A stretch of DNA of 64,000 nucleotides from positions 141,721 to 205,720 of the forward strand of contig NZ_RCZH01000012.1 in NCBI RefSeq assembly GCF_006438875.1, read 5' to 3'. The stretch comes from Flavobacterium pectinovorum (lineage in GTDB: Bacteria > Bacteroidota > Bacteroidia > Flavobacteriales > Flavobacteriaceae). Position numbers and translations under genes: made by a program. Below are positions 1 through 7,653 of the stretch, piece by piece; positions within the stretch are counted from its first letter, which is position 1; each line of letters opens with the position of its first letter. The notes beneath the pieces are model-generated. The model did not search any database and was not told where the DNA came from. It worked only from the letters and a program-made list of their open reading frames with translations.

Positions 1-285
1 AACATCATTTTTATGATCTATAAAAAAGTTCGTTAACCAAAGTGTTACGCAATCAATCAAAGCTACTTTTCCGGTAAAATCAATTTCGCTCAGGTATTTT
101 TCCTTCTCAATATTCGTCCATCGTTCATCGCGTTCTTGCTGATGTCTGTCGATTCTGTTCTGAAAATCAGCATCCCATTTCCTGGCAGTTGCTACATACA
201 TTGGAGAATCTGTAAGTTGTAAAGCTAAGTTTTGAGCATAACTGCTTTTTCCTGATCGTTCGCCTCCGGTAATTAAGTAAATCAT
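1..285 (-). CDS. cobU: Adenosylcobinamide kinase/guanylyltransferase (partial)
   Basis: The N-terminal 95 residues are present; the rest lies beyond the window start. CobU/CobP phosphorylates adenosylcobinamide and then attaches GMP, a late step in cobalamin nucleotide-loop assembly and salvage. The protein opens MIYLITGGERSGKSSYAQ, with the P-loop GGERSGKS at residues 7-14, followed by a segment YVATARKWDADFQNRI and a Walker B-like strand KVALIDCVTLWLTN, all in family order. It points away from the ABC importer genes that follow on the other strand, and B12 salvage and uptake genes often sit together. The start is the only ATG before the P-loop. Confidence is high despite truncation. Confidence 0.9.
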   Translation of the reverse strand, partial: MIYLITGGERSGKSSYAQNLALQLTDSPMYVATARKWDADFQNRIDRHQQERDERWTNIEKEKYLSEIDFTGKVALIDCVTLWLTNFFIDHKNDV

Positions 286-324
286 TATAATTATTAATTG
301 TAAATTGTTAGTTGTGAATTGTTA

Positions 325-411
325 GGGCGTTCCCTTCGGTCGGGCTATCCGCTTTATCTTTTATTTTTTTAAAGGAAAAAAATAAAAGGATATCGCTTCT
401 ATCCCTAACGC
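325..411. repeat. Dispersed hairpin repeat, subfamily A, copy 1
   Basis: One end reads GGGCGTTCCCTTCGG and the other ends ATCCCTAACGC. The middle folds on itself (TTTTATTTTTTT with AAAAAAATAAAA around a short loop). Similar elements lie at 22073-22167 and 39789-39895, and a related subfamily B at 19737-19819 and 63722-63805. All are intergenic and carry no reading frame, so this looks like a REP/MITE-like non-coding repeat. Confidence 0.75.
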
Positions 412-443
412 AAAAGACCAGATAATATTAATTATTAATTATC

Positions 444-461
444 AATTGTTAGTTGTTAATT
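444..461. repeat. Left arm of 18-bp inverted repeat flanking four-helix-bundle gene
   Basis: AATTGTTAGTTGTTAATT here is the exact reverse complement of 833-850. The arm overlaps the stop codon of the enclosed gene. A partial direct copy of the same motif also occurs near 303-325. Confidence 0.85.
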
Positions 462-832
462 TTAAGTAGAGGTTGTTTGTGAATTTGATTTTTAGTCGTT
501 TTGAGGATATTGGTTATTAATTTTAATATTGAAATTGCATCAGTATTAATGTTGTCAAATTCTTTTTTGTTTAGATAATCAGTTGCTTTTAATAGTTCCA
601 GCCAATAAACTGATTCATTGGCCTCTTTTTGTGCAATTGCAAATTTATGAATAAAATCGTTTTTACTTTCAGCATGTTCTGCTTCTCGAACCATTGCTCC
701 AATACTTGTTCCAGATCGCAAGAGTTGTTTTGAAAGTACAAATTCTTTTTTCTCAATAGAAAGATACTGATATAGTTTAACTATTCGAATAGCAAAATCA
801 AAACTTTTATCTTTAATAATGTTATTTTTCAT
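449..832 (-). CDS. Four-helix-bundle protein (S23 / 23S rRNA intervening-sequence family)
   Basis: A 127-residue, all-helical protein of the family first described from open reading frames in 23S rRNA intervening sequences. Visible family features are the opening DFAIRIVKLYQYL, the segment LLRSGTSIGAMVREAEHAES and the downstream helix with KANESVYWLELL-like spacing (here KEANESVYWLELLKATDYL). Its molecular role is unknown. I chose the ATG at 832 rather than the in-frame ATG at 841, because family members start M-K-N-N-I and because a perfect 18-bp inverted repeat ends on the base before this ATG. The gene therefore fills the space between two inverted repeats, the arrangement of an rRNA intervening sequence, but it sits in an ordinary intergenic region. 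Bacteroidota carry many such solitary copies. Confidence 0.85.
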   Translation of the reverse strand: MKNNIIKDKSFDFAIRIVKLYQYLSIEKKEFVLSKQLLRSGTSIGAMVREAEHAESKNDFIHKFAIAQKEANESVYWLELLKATDYLNKKEFDNINTDAISILKLITNILKTTKNQIHKQPLLKINN

Positions 833-850
833 AATTAACAACTAACAATT
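833..850. repeat. Right arm of 18-bp inverted repeat flanking four-helix-bundle gene
   Basis: AATTAACAACTAACAATT is the exact complement of the arm at 444-461 and abuts the start codon at 832. A further imperfect extension (TATAATTAACAATT) runs to about 865. Confidence 0.85.
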
Positions 851-863
851 TATAATTAACAAT

Positions 864-1226
864 TTAGTAAGGGCAATGACGACAATCATTTCCACAGCAG
901 CTTCCTCTTCTTAAATGAAACCATGCTTTAAAAACGTAATTTCCGTTTTCAATATAATAGTCAATTCCCTCGATTAGTTTTTCTTGTTTGGGTAAAGATA
1001 TTGCTTTATTTTTTAGTGCTTTTTGGGGAGTCATTGTTTCTGTATACGCATCAATTTTATCCTCGCAAGCTTCTTTAAAACATCTTGGACAAAGGCAATC
1101 TCCTCCTTCTGAAAGATTAAAAATAGGAGGAAAGTCATTACACCAACACTTGTTGTCGGTTGATAGATCTCCACAACTAAAAGAAGATTCACAACTTGAG
1201 CAAACTTTTGTTTTTGCGGTATTCAT
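864..1226 (-). CDS. Cysteine-rich CWC / DUF5522 protein
   Basis: A 120-residue protein with two Cys-rich parts. The N-terminal half has C-S-S-C, C-W-C and C-L-C-P-R-C clusters typical of the Cys_rich_CWC family and likely to bind metal. The C-terminal part, from about residue 85, ends FHLRRGSCCGNDCRHCPY, the signature of DUF5522. Both domains often occur as separate small proteins in this phylum, so this is a two-domain version. No signal peptide is seen, which suggests a cytoplasmic location. Function is unknown. A box TACCTTTA on the minus strand at 1262-1269, one base off the flavobacterial -7 consensus, may be its promoter. Confidence 0.8.
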   Translation of the reverse strand: MNTAKTKVCSSCESSFSCGDLSTDNKCWCNDFPPIFNLSEGGDCLCPRCFKEACEDKIDAYTETMTPQKALKNKAISLPKQEKLIEGIDYYIENGNYVFKAWFHLRRGSCCGNDCRHCPY

Positions 1227-1292
1227 AAGGGTAAAGTGGTATTATTTGGTTTTTGTAAGAATAAAGGTAAACAAAAAAAATAGAAATTGCGT

Positions 1293-1300
1293 TACCTTTG
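1293..1300 (+). promoter_or_regulatory. -7 box TACCTTTG upstream of the importer genes
   Basis: The box matches the flavobacterial TAnnTTTG consensus and lies about 100 nt upstream of the binding-protein ATG at 1404. No TTG is found at the expected -33 distance. I looked for cobalamin-riboswitch landmarks in the leader and saw none. Confidence 0.4.
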
Positions 1301-1403
1301 TCGCTATTGAAAACATTAATTTTGCAATTGTAACGATTCAAATTACATGCCATAATAAAGAAAAACAAAGCCAAATTCTTTTAAAAAACAATAGAACCTA
1401 TAT

Positions 1404-2546
1404 ATGAGACATTTACTGCCTAAATTGATTTTTATTTTACCTTTTTTTCTTGTTGTTGGATGTAAAAAAAATGAAACAACGGAGATTACAAAACGCGAAA
1501 TTGCAAAAAATAGTATTGAATATGCTTCCGGACTTTCTATCGTAAAGCACGAAGGTTACTCAGTTGTAACAGTTTCAGATCCATGGCCAAACGCCAATGC
1601 AAAATTCACTTATGTCTTAAAAGAGAAAGAAGCAAAAATTCCGGATAGTTTACAAAAATATAATACAATCAATGTTCCCTTAGAATCAATTGTGGTAACA
1701 TCAACTACTAATATTCCGTTTCTTGAAATGTTGGAAGTTGAAAATAAATTGGTTGGTTTCCCGCATACAGATTACATTTCTTCAGAAAAAACCAGAGCAT
1801 TAATCGATAAAGGTTCGGTTAAAGATGTAGGTCAGAACGAAAAATTAAATATCGAACAGTTAATAGAATTGTCACCGGATCTTATCGTGACTTTTGGCGT
1901 TGATAATAACAATCCAACATTGGAAAACTTGAAAAAAAGCGGACTAAATGTTTTCGTTCAGGCCGATTGGATGGAGCAATCTCCACTTGGAAAAGCAGAA
2001 TGGATTAAACTTTACGGCGCATTGTTTGGAAAGGAAGATCAAGCCAAAGAATTATTTGATAAAATTGTTTTAAGTTACAAGCAGGCTAAGAAATTAGTGA
2101 CCGATAAACCCGCAACATCAACCGTTTTGTATGGTTCTATGTATGAAGATATTTGGTATGTAGCCAAAGGAAATAGTTGGGTAGCTCAATTCATGAAAGA
2201 TGCTCAGGCAAATTATTTATGGGCTGATTTAAAAGGAACGGGAAGTGAAGGTTTGTCTTTTGAAAAAGTACTTGTAAAAGCTAAAGCTGCAAATTTCTGG
2301 ATAGCTTCAGGTTCTTTCAAATCTTTGGACGAATTTGGGAAAAGCAATCCGCATTATACCCAATTTGATGCTTTCAAGTCTAAAAACGTATATACTTTTG
2401 AAGGTAAATTTGGAGCAACAGGAGGAACAATTTATTATGAATTGGCACCAAGCCGTCCGGATTTAGTTCTAAAAGATTATATCAAGATTTTCCATCCTGA
2501 TGTATTGCCAAGTTATGAGTTTACTTTTGCATCTAAATTAAACTAA
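1404..2546 (+). CDS. ABC transporter substrate-binding lipoprotein, B12/iron-complex type
   Basis: A 380-residue periplasmic binding protein of the BtuF/FepB/FecB clan (Peripla_BP_2). It should capture cobalamin or a ferric chelate after outer-membrane uptake and deliver it to the permease encoded next. It has a lipoprotein signal with lipobox VVGC, modified Cys at residue 20. The body shows the clan pattern: a first lobe with VTSTTNIPFLEMLE, then EKLNIEQLIELSPDLIVTFG, a long linking helix, and a second lobe. The permease starts 6 nt downstream, so the two are co-transcribed. Proximity to cobU favours cobalamin as substrate, but the sequence alone does not exclude a siderophore. Confidence 0.85.
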   Translation: MRHLLPKLIFILPFFLVVGCKKNETTEITKREIAKNSIEYASGLSIVKHEGYSVVTVSDPWPNANAKFTYVLKEKEAKIPDSLQKYNTINVPLESIVVTSTTNIPFLEMLEVENKLVGFPHTDYISSEKTRALIDKGSVKDVGQNEKLNIEQLIELSPDLIVTFGVDNNNPTLENLKKSGLNVFVQADWMEQSPLGKAEWIKLYGALFGKEDQAKELFDKIVLSYKQAKKLVTDKPATSTVLYGSMYEDIWYVAKGNSWVAQFMKDAQANYLWADLKGTGSEGLSFEKVLVKAKAANFWIASGSFKSLDEFGKSNPHYTQFDAFKSKNVYTFEGKFGATGGTIYYELAPSRPDLVLKDYIKIFHPDVLPSYEFTFASKLN

Positions 2547-2552
2547 GAGCAA

Positions 2553-3581
2553 TTGGTAAATAAAAAGCGAAATATAATCCTCTTTTCCGTACTCGGTTTG
2601 GCACTTCTGTTTATGTTTTTTCTGGACATAAGTTTGGGGTCGGTTACGATTCCGTTCAGGGAAGTTTATACCAGTTTGACAGGAGGCGAGGCGAGTAAAT
2701 CGACGTGGGAGTACATTATAATTAACTATCGCTTGCCAAAAGCGCTAACAGCCGTTTTGGTAGGAGTGGGATTGTCAATTAGTGGTTTGTTAATGCAGAC
2801 TTTATTTAGAAATCCGCTTGCAGGGCCAGATGTTTTAGGATTAAGTTCCGGAGCAATTCTGGCAGTAGCTATTGTAATTTTGGGTGCGGGTTTGTTGCCA
2901 ACATTTTTAAATTCAGTTTTATTATCTCCATACGGAATTGTGTTGGCTTCAACTTTAGGAAGTGTTTCGGTTTTAATGTTGGTATTATTGGTCGCGCAAA
3001 AATTAAGAAACACCATGGCGATTTTAATTGTAGGACTTATGTTTGCCAGTTTTACCAGTGCTATTGTTGGAGTTTTAACCTATTTTAGTTCGGCAGAACA
3101 ATTGCAAAAATTCACCTTTTGGTCGTTAGGAAGTCTTGGGAATCTTTCCTGGACATCTATTTTGATTCTGGCAGTTTGTGTTGGTTTTGGTTTGCTTTTG
3201 AGTGCCAGTAGTATAAAACCTTTAAATGCATTGCTTTTAGGCGAAAATTACGCTAAAAGCATGGGCATGAATTATAAGAAAGCAAGACTTACAATCATTT
3301 TTGCAACGAGTATTCTGGCAGGAAGTATAACGGCTTTTGCGGGACCAATAGCCTTTATAGGTTTAGCAGTGCCACATATCGCAAAGCTGACTTTTCAAAC
3401 CAGTAATCACGCCGTTTTATATTGGAGTACTTTTTTTTATGGCGGAATAATTATGTTGTTTTGTGATATGGCATCGCAAATGCCAGGATTAGAAACCACA
3501 TTACCAATCAATGCAATCACTTCTATAATTGGTGCGCCGGTTGTGGTTTGGTTACTAATGCGGAAAAGAAATTTTCAGTAA
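2553..3581 (+). CDS. FecCD/BtuC-family ABC transporter permease
   Basis: A 342-residue integral membrane protein with about ten predicted helices, the usual length for BtuC/FecC/FecD. It forms the channel for the ligand delivered by the upstream binding protein. Family motifs include the opening after helix 1, NYRLPKALTAVLVGVGLSI, then NPLAGPDVLGLSSGA, and the cytoplasmic coupling region LLLGENYAKSMGMNYKKAR, followed by GPIAFIGLAVPHIAK. The first codon is TTG; no ATG lies at a suitable position. It follows the binding protein by 6 nt. Its partner ATPase is about 640 nt further on, separated by a GxxExxY cassette, which is unusual because these genes normally abut. Confidence 0.9.
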   Translation: MVNKKRNIILFSVLGLALLFMFFLDISLGSVTIPFREVYTSLTGGEASKSTWEYIIINYRLPKALTAVLVGVGLSISGLLMQTLFRNPLAGPDVLGLSSGAILAVAIVILGAGLLPTFLNSVLLSPYGIVLASTLGSVSVLMLVLLVAQKLRNTMAILIVGLMFASFTSAIVGVLTYFSSAEQLQKFTFWSLGSLGNLSWTSILILAVCVGFGLLLSASSIKPLNALLLGENYAKSMGMNYKKARLTIIFATSILAGSITAFAGPIAFIGLAVPHIAKLTFQTSNHAVLYWSTFFYGGIIMLFCDMASQMPGLETTLPINAITSIIGAPVVVWLLMRKRNFQ

Positions 3582-3610
3582 AAACTTACAAATAAATCGT
3601 ATCTTGGTTT

Positions 3611-3633
3611 TTTTAACACATAGAGGCATAGAT
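3611..3633. repeat. Left inverted-repeat arm flanking the GxxExxY gene
   Basis: TTTTAACACATAGAGGCATA matches, with a few mismatches, the reverse complement of 4192-4215. A further partial copy of the core (AAACATAGAT) lies at 3671-3680. Confidence 0.6.
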
Positions 3634-3714
3634 TTAAAAGATCTACAAAAGGCGTTTCACTTTTCTAAACAAACATAGATGAGGAACCTTGATTCTATTT
3701 TAATTAAAAAATTA

Positions 3715-4128
3715 ATGATTACGCAAAAATATTTAGATGAATTAAGTTACGAGTTAATCGGAGCTTGTATTGAAGTACACAAAGCAATTGGAAAAGGATT
3801 GTTAGAAAATATTTATCACCAATGTTTGAAGGAAGAACTTATATTTAGAAAGATCAATTTTGTTACGGAAATGAAAGTGCCTTTGTTATATAGAGACAAA
3901 GAGCTAAATACTGATTTGAGATGTGATTTATTCGTTGAGAATTGTTTGGTTGTAGAATTAAAGGCAGTTTCAGAAATAAATGGAATGCATGAGGCCCAAC
4001 TTTTAACCTATATGAAACTCTTAAAAGCTCCAAAAGGAATAATAATTAACTTTAATTGTTTTAATATTTTTAAAGAAGGTCAAAAAACATTCGTAAACGA
4101 ATATTATAAATTATTGCCAAAGTTTTAG
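3715..4128 (+). CDS. GxxExxY protein (PD-(D/E)XK-like family)
   Basis: A 137-residue protein of the GxxExxY family (PDDEXK_3 clan), named for the motif seen here as GKGLLENIYHQCL. Further family hallmarks are TDLRCDLFVENCLVVELKAV, which carries the D...ExK-like nuclease-fold core, and the end HEAQLLTYMKLLKAPKGIIINF. Enzymatic activity has not been shown for the family as far as I know. I prefer the ATG at 3715 (MITQKYLDELSY), the common family start, over the upstream in-frame ATG at 3679. It sits between the permease and ATPase of one transporter and is flanked by inverted repeats, so it looks like an inserted cassette. Such genes are frequent and scattered in Flavobacterium. Confidence 0.85.
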   Translation: MITQKYLDELSYELIGACIEVHKAIGKGLLENIYHQCLKEELIFRKINFVTEMKVPLLYRDKELNTDLRCDLFVENCLVVELKAVSEINGMHEAQLLTYMKLLKAPKGIIINFNCFNIFKEGQKTFVNEYYKLLPKF

Positions 4129-4191
4129 CATTATGAGCTATGTGATAATTTACAAGTAAATTTTAAAATTACCTTTCTGCGAAAAGAAAAT

Positions 4192-4215
4192 AACTATGTT
4201 TCTATGTGTTTAAAA
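4192..4215. repeat. Right inverted-repeat arm flanking the GxxExxY gene
   Basis: The stretch AACTATGTTTCTATGTGTTT is the imperfect reverse complement of the arm at 3611-3633. It ends about 10 nt before the ATPase start at 4226. Confidence 0.6.
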
Positions 4216-4225
4216 ATATGTTACA

Positions 4226-5002
4226 ATGAGTAAGATCCTAAAAACTTCAAATTTAAGTATTGGCTATAAGTCCAAGAAAGAAACTGTGACTATTTCCCAG
4301 GATTTGAATTTGAATTTATCTTCAGGAAAACTCATTTCTTTAATTGGTGCAAACGGAATTGGGAAATCGACTTTACTAAGAACCATTACAGGAATCCAGC
4401 ATCCATTAGCAGGAACTGTTTTTCTGAATGATAAAAACATACATACTTATAAGCCTTTAGATTTAGCACAAAATTTAAGTTTGGTTTTAACCGAAAAATT
4501 ACCGCCAAGTAATCTATCTGTTTTTGAGTTGGTGGCACTGGGACGTCAACCTTACACCAATTGGATTGGTACTTTAACCCAAACGGATATTGAGAAAGTT
4601 CAGGAAGCTTTAGAATTGACTCAAATCGAACATTTAGCTCAAAAAAGACATTTCGAAATTAGTGACGGACAATTACAAAAAGTTTTAATTGCGAGAGCTT
4701 TGGCGCAAGATACGCCGCTAATTATTCTGGATGAACCCACAACACATCTTGATTTATTGCACAAAGTTTCTTTGTTTAAACTCCTCAAAAAGCTAACACA
4801 GGACACTCAAAAGTGTATTTTGTTCTCAACACATGATATTGATTTGGCGATTCAGTTAAGCGACGAAATGATTATTATGACACCGGATTTAGTAGTTCAG
4901 GACGAACCTTGTAATTTAATTTCAAAAGGAAGTTTCGCAACTTTATTCAAAGACGAACATATTATTTTTGATGCCGAAAAAGGGAAGTTTGTGATTACTT
5001 AA
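4226..5002 (+). CDS. ABC transporter ATP-binding protein, BtuD/FecE type
   Basis: A 258-residue ABC ATPase that would power the importer formed with the permease at 2553-3581. The Walker A is GANGIGKST (residues 41-49), the Walker B LIILDE (165-170) followed by PTTHLDL as in the FecE/BtuD subfamily, and the switch His is in STHD (His 203). The signature loop reads ISDGQ (145-149) instead of LSGGQ, a variant also common in this subfamily. It is cut off from the upstream transporter genes by the GxxExxY cassette; read-through transcription or a cassette-borne promoter would be needed for expression. Confidence 0.9.
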   Translation: MSKILKTSNLSIGYKSKKETVTISQDLNLNLSSGKLISLIGANGIGKSTLLRTITGIQHPLAGTVFLNDKNIHTYKPLDLAQNLSLVLTEKLPPSNLSVFELVALGRQPYTNWIGTLTQTDIEKVQEALELTQIEHLAQKRHFEISDGQLQKVLIARALAQDTPLIILDEPTTHLDLLHKVSLFKLLKKLTQDTQKCILFSTHDIDLAIQLSDEMIIMTPDLVVQDEPCNLISKGSFATLFKDEHIIFDAEKGKFVIT

Positions 5003-5586
5003 TTTTTGCAATTTTGTAATTATTGATTTTTTGATTGATTAAAAAGAAGATTCCAACAAACAATAAGAAAACAGTAATTTTCATTAGTAATTCGAGAAGT
5101 AAGTTCGAAGGGTAAATGCTTAAATCATTATTCATTGTCCAGGAACTTGGTAAACAATCTCGATGAAAAGAAGTGAAAATTATTACTAATTTTTCTATTG
5201 AGAAAATAAATAAAATGCTAAAAAGTAATCTTAGTAAAATGTTTTTTCTAATGAATTTGAATCTTAAAAGCTGACTTATTAAAATCCAAAGTAAGGGTTG
5301 AAGCCAAAAGCTAAACCAATATTTTCCGAACATTTGATTTAGAAGTTGAGATTTTTCTTCGGCATTTAAAATGTTTAATTCTACAAATAATCCAACAGAC
5401 CATATTATTAGATAAAGAATTCCAATAAATGAAATAAAACGATTTGATTCTTCCTCAACGTTTTTTATAAACTGATTTTTTGTGAAAATTGAAGTTATAA
5501 AGTATAAAATAGTAAGAAGTCCAAAGGCAGTAAAAAAATCTATTTGTATTACTTACTTGTAGCGTAAATATTATTCTTTCTGTCAT
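4995..5586 (-). pseudogene. Frameshifted integral membrane protein gene
   Basis: Two reading frames join to make one hydrophobic protein. The frame starting at the ATG at 5586 (MTERIIFTLQV) is soon lost, and the frame continuing VIQIDFFTAFGLLTILY runs without a stop to 4995. The switch falls at a tandem GTAA-GTAA (plus-strand TTACTTACTT, 5549-5558). Removing one GTAA restores a continuous product of about 195 residues with several membrane helices. A shorter product could still start at the internal Met at 5333 (112 residues). No family was recognised. The 3' end overlaps the ATPase gene by 8 nt in convergent orientation. Confidence 0.7.
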
Positions 5587-5615
5587 TTTGAAACCGATTT
5601 GTTTTGAAGTTAAAA

Positions 5616-6095
5616 TTAAGCAATATTATTTTCTCTCTTAAATCTATTTCTGTGAATAGTAAGCGTATGTTCTAAATCGCCAATTCCAACATTTAACGGT
5701 TCTATATCAATTTTCATTTTATTGTCTTCGCTAATAATGTAGTAAACAAAAAAATGTCTTCTTGATTTACGATGTCCTTCGGTGACAATTCTTTCATTTT
5801 CAATATTACTCCATGAAACTAAAGGTAAATCTCGATACTGAATTCCTTTTGAATTAATTCTAAATTGAACTTCATTAATTCTTTTTAATAATTTGAATTG
5901 CTCGTTACCTTGAAATACAATAAAAACTAATAAAAATAAGGATAAGAAGTAACCGTTTTTTATTTGTAAAGCACAGATAGCACCAATTGCGAAACCAATT
6001 AAAACACATATCCACAGAGAAATAAGACTTCTTGAATAGTATATTAAAGTTTCTTTAGAATAACTAAGGTTATTTGCGTCGATAATAGATCTCAT
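5616..6095 (-). CDS. Conserved membrane protein with two helices and a C-terminal soluble domain
   Basis: A 159-residue protein of unknown function. A cytoplasmic stretch of about 25 residues is followed by two adjacent membrane helices (LWICVLIGFAIGAICAL and FLSLFLLVFIVFQ), then a soluble domain rich in beta strands with FRINSKGIQYRDLPLVSWSN and a region with paired Arg/His. The layout resembles bacterial PH-like or YcxB-type membrane-anchored domains, but I could not confirm that. Its start lies 1 nt from the trmL stop, so it is probably transcribed after trmL on the minus strand. Confidence 0.6.
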   Translation of the reverse strand: MRSIIDANNLSYSKETLIYYSRSLISLWICVLIGFAIGAICALQIKNGYFLSLFLLVFIVFQGNEQFKLLKRINEVQFRINSKGIQYRDLPLVSWSNIENERIVTEGHRKSRRHFFVYYIISEDNKMKIDIEPLNVGIGDLEHTLTIHRNRFKRENNIA

Positions 6096-6096
6096 T

Positions 6097-6552
6097 TTAA
6101 ACCTTTAACCCAATTTGTCTTTTAGCTTCGCCAACTACAAAAGCAACAGAATTCGCAATATTAAAACTTCTGATTAATTTCGACATTGGAATCGTTAAGT
6201 GATTTTCAAAACGATCTAAAACATCCTGACTTAAACCAACACTTTCTTTCCCGAAAACGAGCCAATCTCCATCCTGAAAATCAGTTTCGAGATAAGACTT
6301 CTCTGCATGCGAACTCATCAAAAAAACACGTGATTGATCTGGAATCTGCTGAATCCATTCTTCTATATTTTGATATTCGGTTACGTCAAGATGCACCCAA
6401 TAATCCAAACCCGAACGTTTCAGGTTTTTATCATTAATCACAAACCCGAAAGGATGAATTAAGTGTAATCTACTTTCTGTACCCACACATAATCGTCCAA
6501 TATTTCCAGTATTATTAGGTATTTCAGGTTCTACAAGAACAACGTTTAGCAT
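6097..6552 (-). CDS. trmL: tRNA (cytidine(34)-2'-O)-methyltransferase
   Basis: A 151-residue SPOUT-class methyltransferase that methylates the wobble ribose (C34/U34) of particular tRNA-Leu species. The start MLNVVLVEPEIPNNTGNIGR is the family hallmark. The SAM-binding knot is formed by WLVFGKESVGL and the final segment IPMSKLIRSFNIANSVAFV. Length and architecture match the minimal TrmL/YibK form with no extra RNA-binding domain. It is followed at 1 nt by the small membrane protein gene. Confidence 0.92.
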   Translation of the reverse strand: MLNVVLVEPEIPNNTGNIGRLCVGTESRLHLIHPFGFVINDKNLKRSGLDYWVHLDVTEYQNIEEWIQQIPDQSRVFLMSSHAEKSYLETDFQDGDWLVFGKESVGLSQDVLDRFENHLTIPMSKLIRSFNIANSVAFVVGEAKRQIGLKV

Positions 6553-6604
6553 TATTTTTTGAGTTATGAGTTATAAGTTATGAGTTTCAAAAATTATCTA
6601 ATTC

Positions 6605-7186
6605 TCAAATTGACACATTATCTAATTTAAAATCGGAAACTTCAAGAACTTCTCCGGCTTTTAAGTTCTGCAAATATACATTTCCTATACGAACACGAAC
6701 TAATCTCAAAGTAGGAAAACCAACTGCTGCAGTCATTTTTCGAACCTGACGAAACTTTCCTTCGTTTACGGTTATGGAAGCCCAGGATGTTGGTCCGTGG
6801 CGTTCGTCCCGTATTTTTTTGGCTCTAGGACCAAAATCAGGAATTTCAGTTACGATAAAAGCGGTGCAAGGTTTGGTTTTATATTTTCCGCCATCAAAAC
6901 CAATTTCGACACCATTTTGTAATTGTTCAATTGCTTCTGGTGTAATAACACCATCAACCTGAACATAATATTCTTTATCAACTTTTTTGCTTCTTATTTG
7001 TTCGCTTACTTTTCCGTCTGTAGTTAATAAAAGCAAACCTTCAGAATCTTCGTCCAAACGACCAATCGCCATTGTACCTTCGGGGAAATCATGTAATTCA
7101 CCCAAAAGCTTTTTCTTTCTTTTTAGTTCGTATATAAATTGACTCAAATAACCGTAAGGTTTAAAAAGAATAAAATGTCGATGCAT
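6605..7186 (-). CDS. rluE: rRNA pseudouridine synthase, RsuA/RluE type
   Basis: A 193-residue pseudouridine synthase lacking the N-terminal S4 domain, as in RluE, which modifies U2457 of 23S rRNA in E. coli. The catalytic motif is GRLDEDSEGLLLLTTDG with the essential Asp. The downstream strand VNEGKFRQVRKM and the end LVRVRIGNVYLQNLKAGE are also family features. The frame is open further upstream to 7300, but the family begins at RHFILFKPYGYLSQF. A flavobacterial -7 box TATCTTTG at 7205-7212 lies 18 nt before the ATG at 7186, so I set the start there. The specific target is inferred from family resemblance only. Confidence 0.85.
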   Translation of the reverse strand: MHRHFILFKPYGYLSQFIYELKRKKKLLGELHDFPEGTMAIGRLDEDSEGLLLLTTDGKVSEQIRSKKVDKEYYVQVDGVITPEAIEQLQNGVEIGFDGGKYKTKPCTAFIVTEIPDFGPRAKKIRDERHGPTSWASITVNEGKFRQVRKMTAAVGFPTLRLVRVRIGNVYLQNLKAGEVLEVSDFKLDNVSI

Positions 7187-7204
7187 GCCGTATTTTTTTG
7201 ACTG

Positions 7205-7212
7205 CAAAGATA
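7205..7212 (-). promoter_or_regulatory. -7 box TATCTTTG of the pseudouridine synthase gene
   Basis: A perfect TAnnTTTG on the minus strand, 18 nt upstream of the ATG at 7186. It lies inside the longer open frame and so argues for the shorter start. Confidence 0.6.
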
Positions 7213-7248
7213 GTTTTGTTTGAGAAAGTAAATAATTCCTGGCTGTAT

Positions 7249-7458
7249 TTATTGCTGTTTTGAAGCTTTCATTTTCTTTAGCCATGAAAAAACAAACCAA
7301 ATTACAGTTATACCAAATAAAAGGAGCAAGGGTATATAGTAATCTTTGAAAAAATCATGGAAATAGCTTCCGACGAAAATGTAGATTGATGCCATACATA
7401 GTTTTATTAGAATAAATTGGGCGTTTGACCAACTTGTTTTGATTTTGAAAAAGTTCAT
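7249..7458 (-). CDS. Small membrane protein, two helices
   Basis: A 69-residue protein of unknown function starting MNFFKIKTSWSNAQFILIK. It has two membrane spans (CMASIYIFVGSYFHDFF and IPLLLLFGITVIWFVFSWL) and a Lys-rich tail. The frame is open to 7566, but the extra N-terminal part is low-complexity (Asn, Phe, Leu, Lys) and unlike a protein, so I start at 7458. It is conserved-looking but not assignable. Confidence 0.55.
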   Translation of the reverse strand: MNFFKIKTSWSNAQFILIKLCMASIYIFVGSYFHDFFKDYYIPLLLLFGITVIWFVFSWLKKMKASKQQ

Positions 7459-7653
7459 TATAAAGGATTTTAGAATTTTATTAAAATTACAATTTTGAAA
7501 AATATTCTGCAATATTTTTAAATTTAATAAATTGAAGTTTAGGGTTTTAATGTTTTTTAAAAACATGATGTAGAAACCTAAAGCTATGTTAAAGAGCTTA
7601 TTTTTTAGGCTTAAAATTCGTAATATTATATAGTAATGAAAAAATAAAATGTT

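Noticed and set aside
1227..1403. Cobalamin riboswitch before the importer genes
   Set aside because: A B12-type riboswitch was expected from context, but no B12-box-like core or extended stem structure is visible in this short AT-rich leader.
988..1407. 139-residue plus-strand frame
   Set aside because: It runs antisense through the CWC/DUF5522 gene and its sequence looks like a shadow; the conserved Cys pattern is on the other strand.
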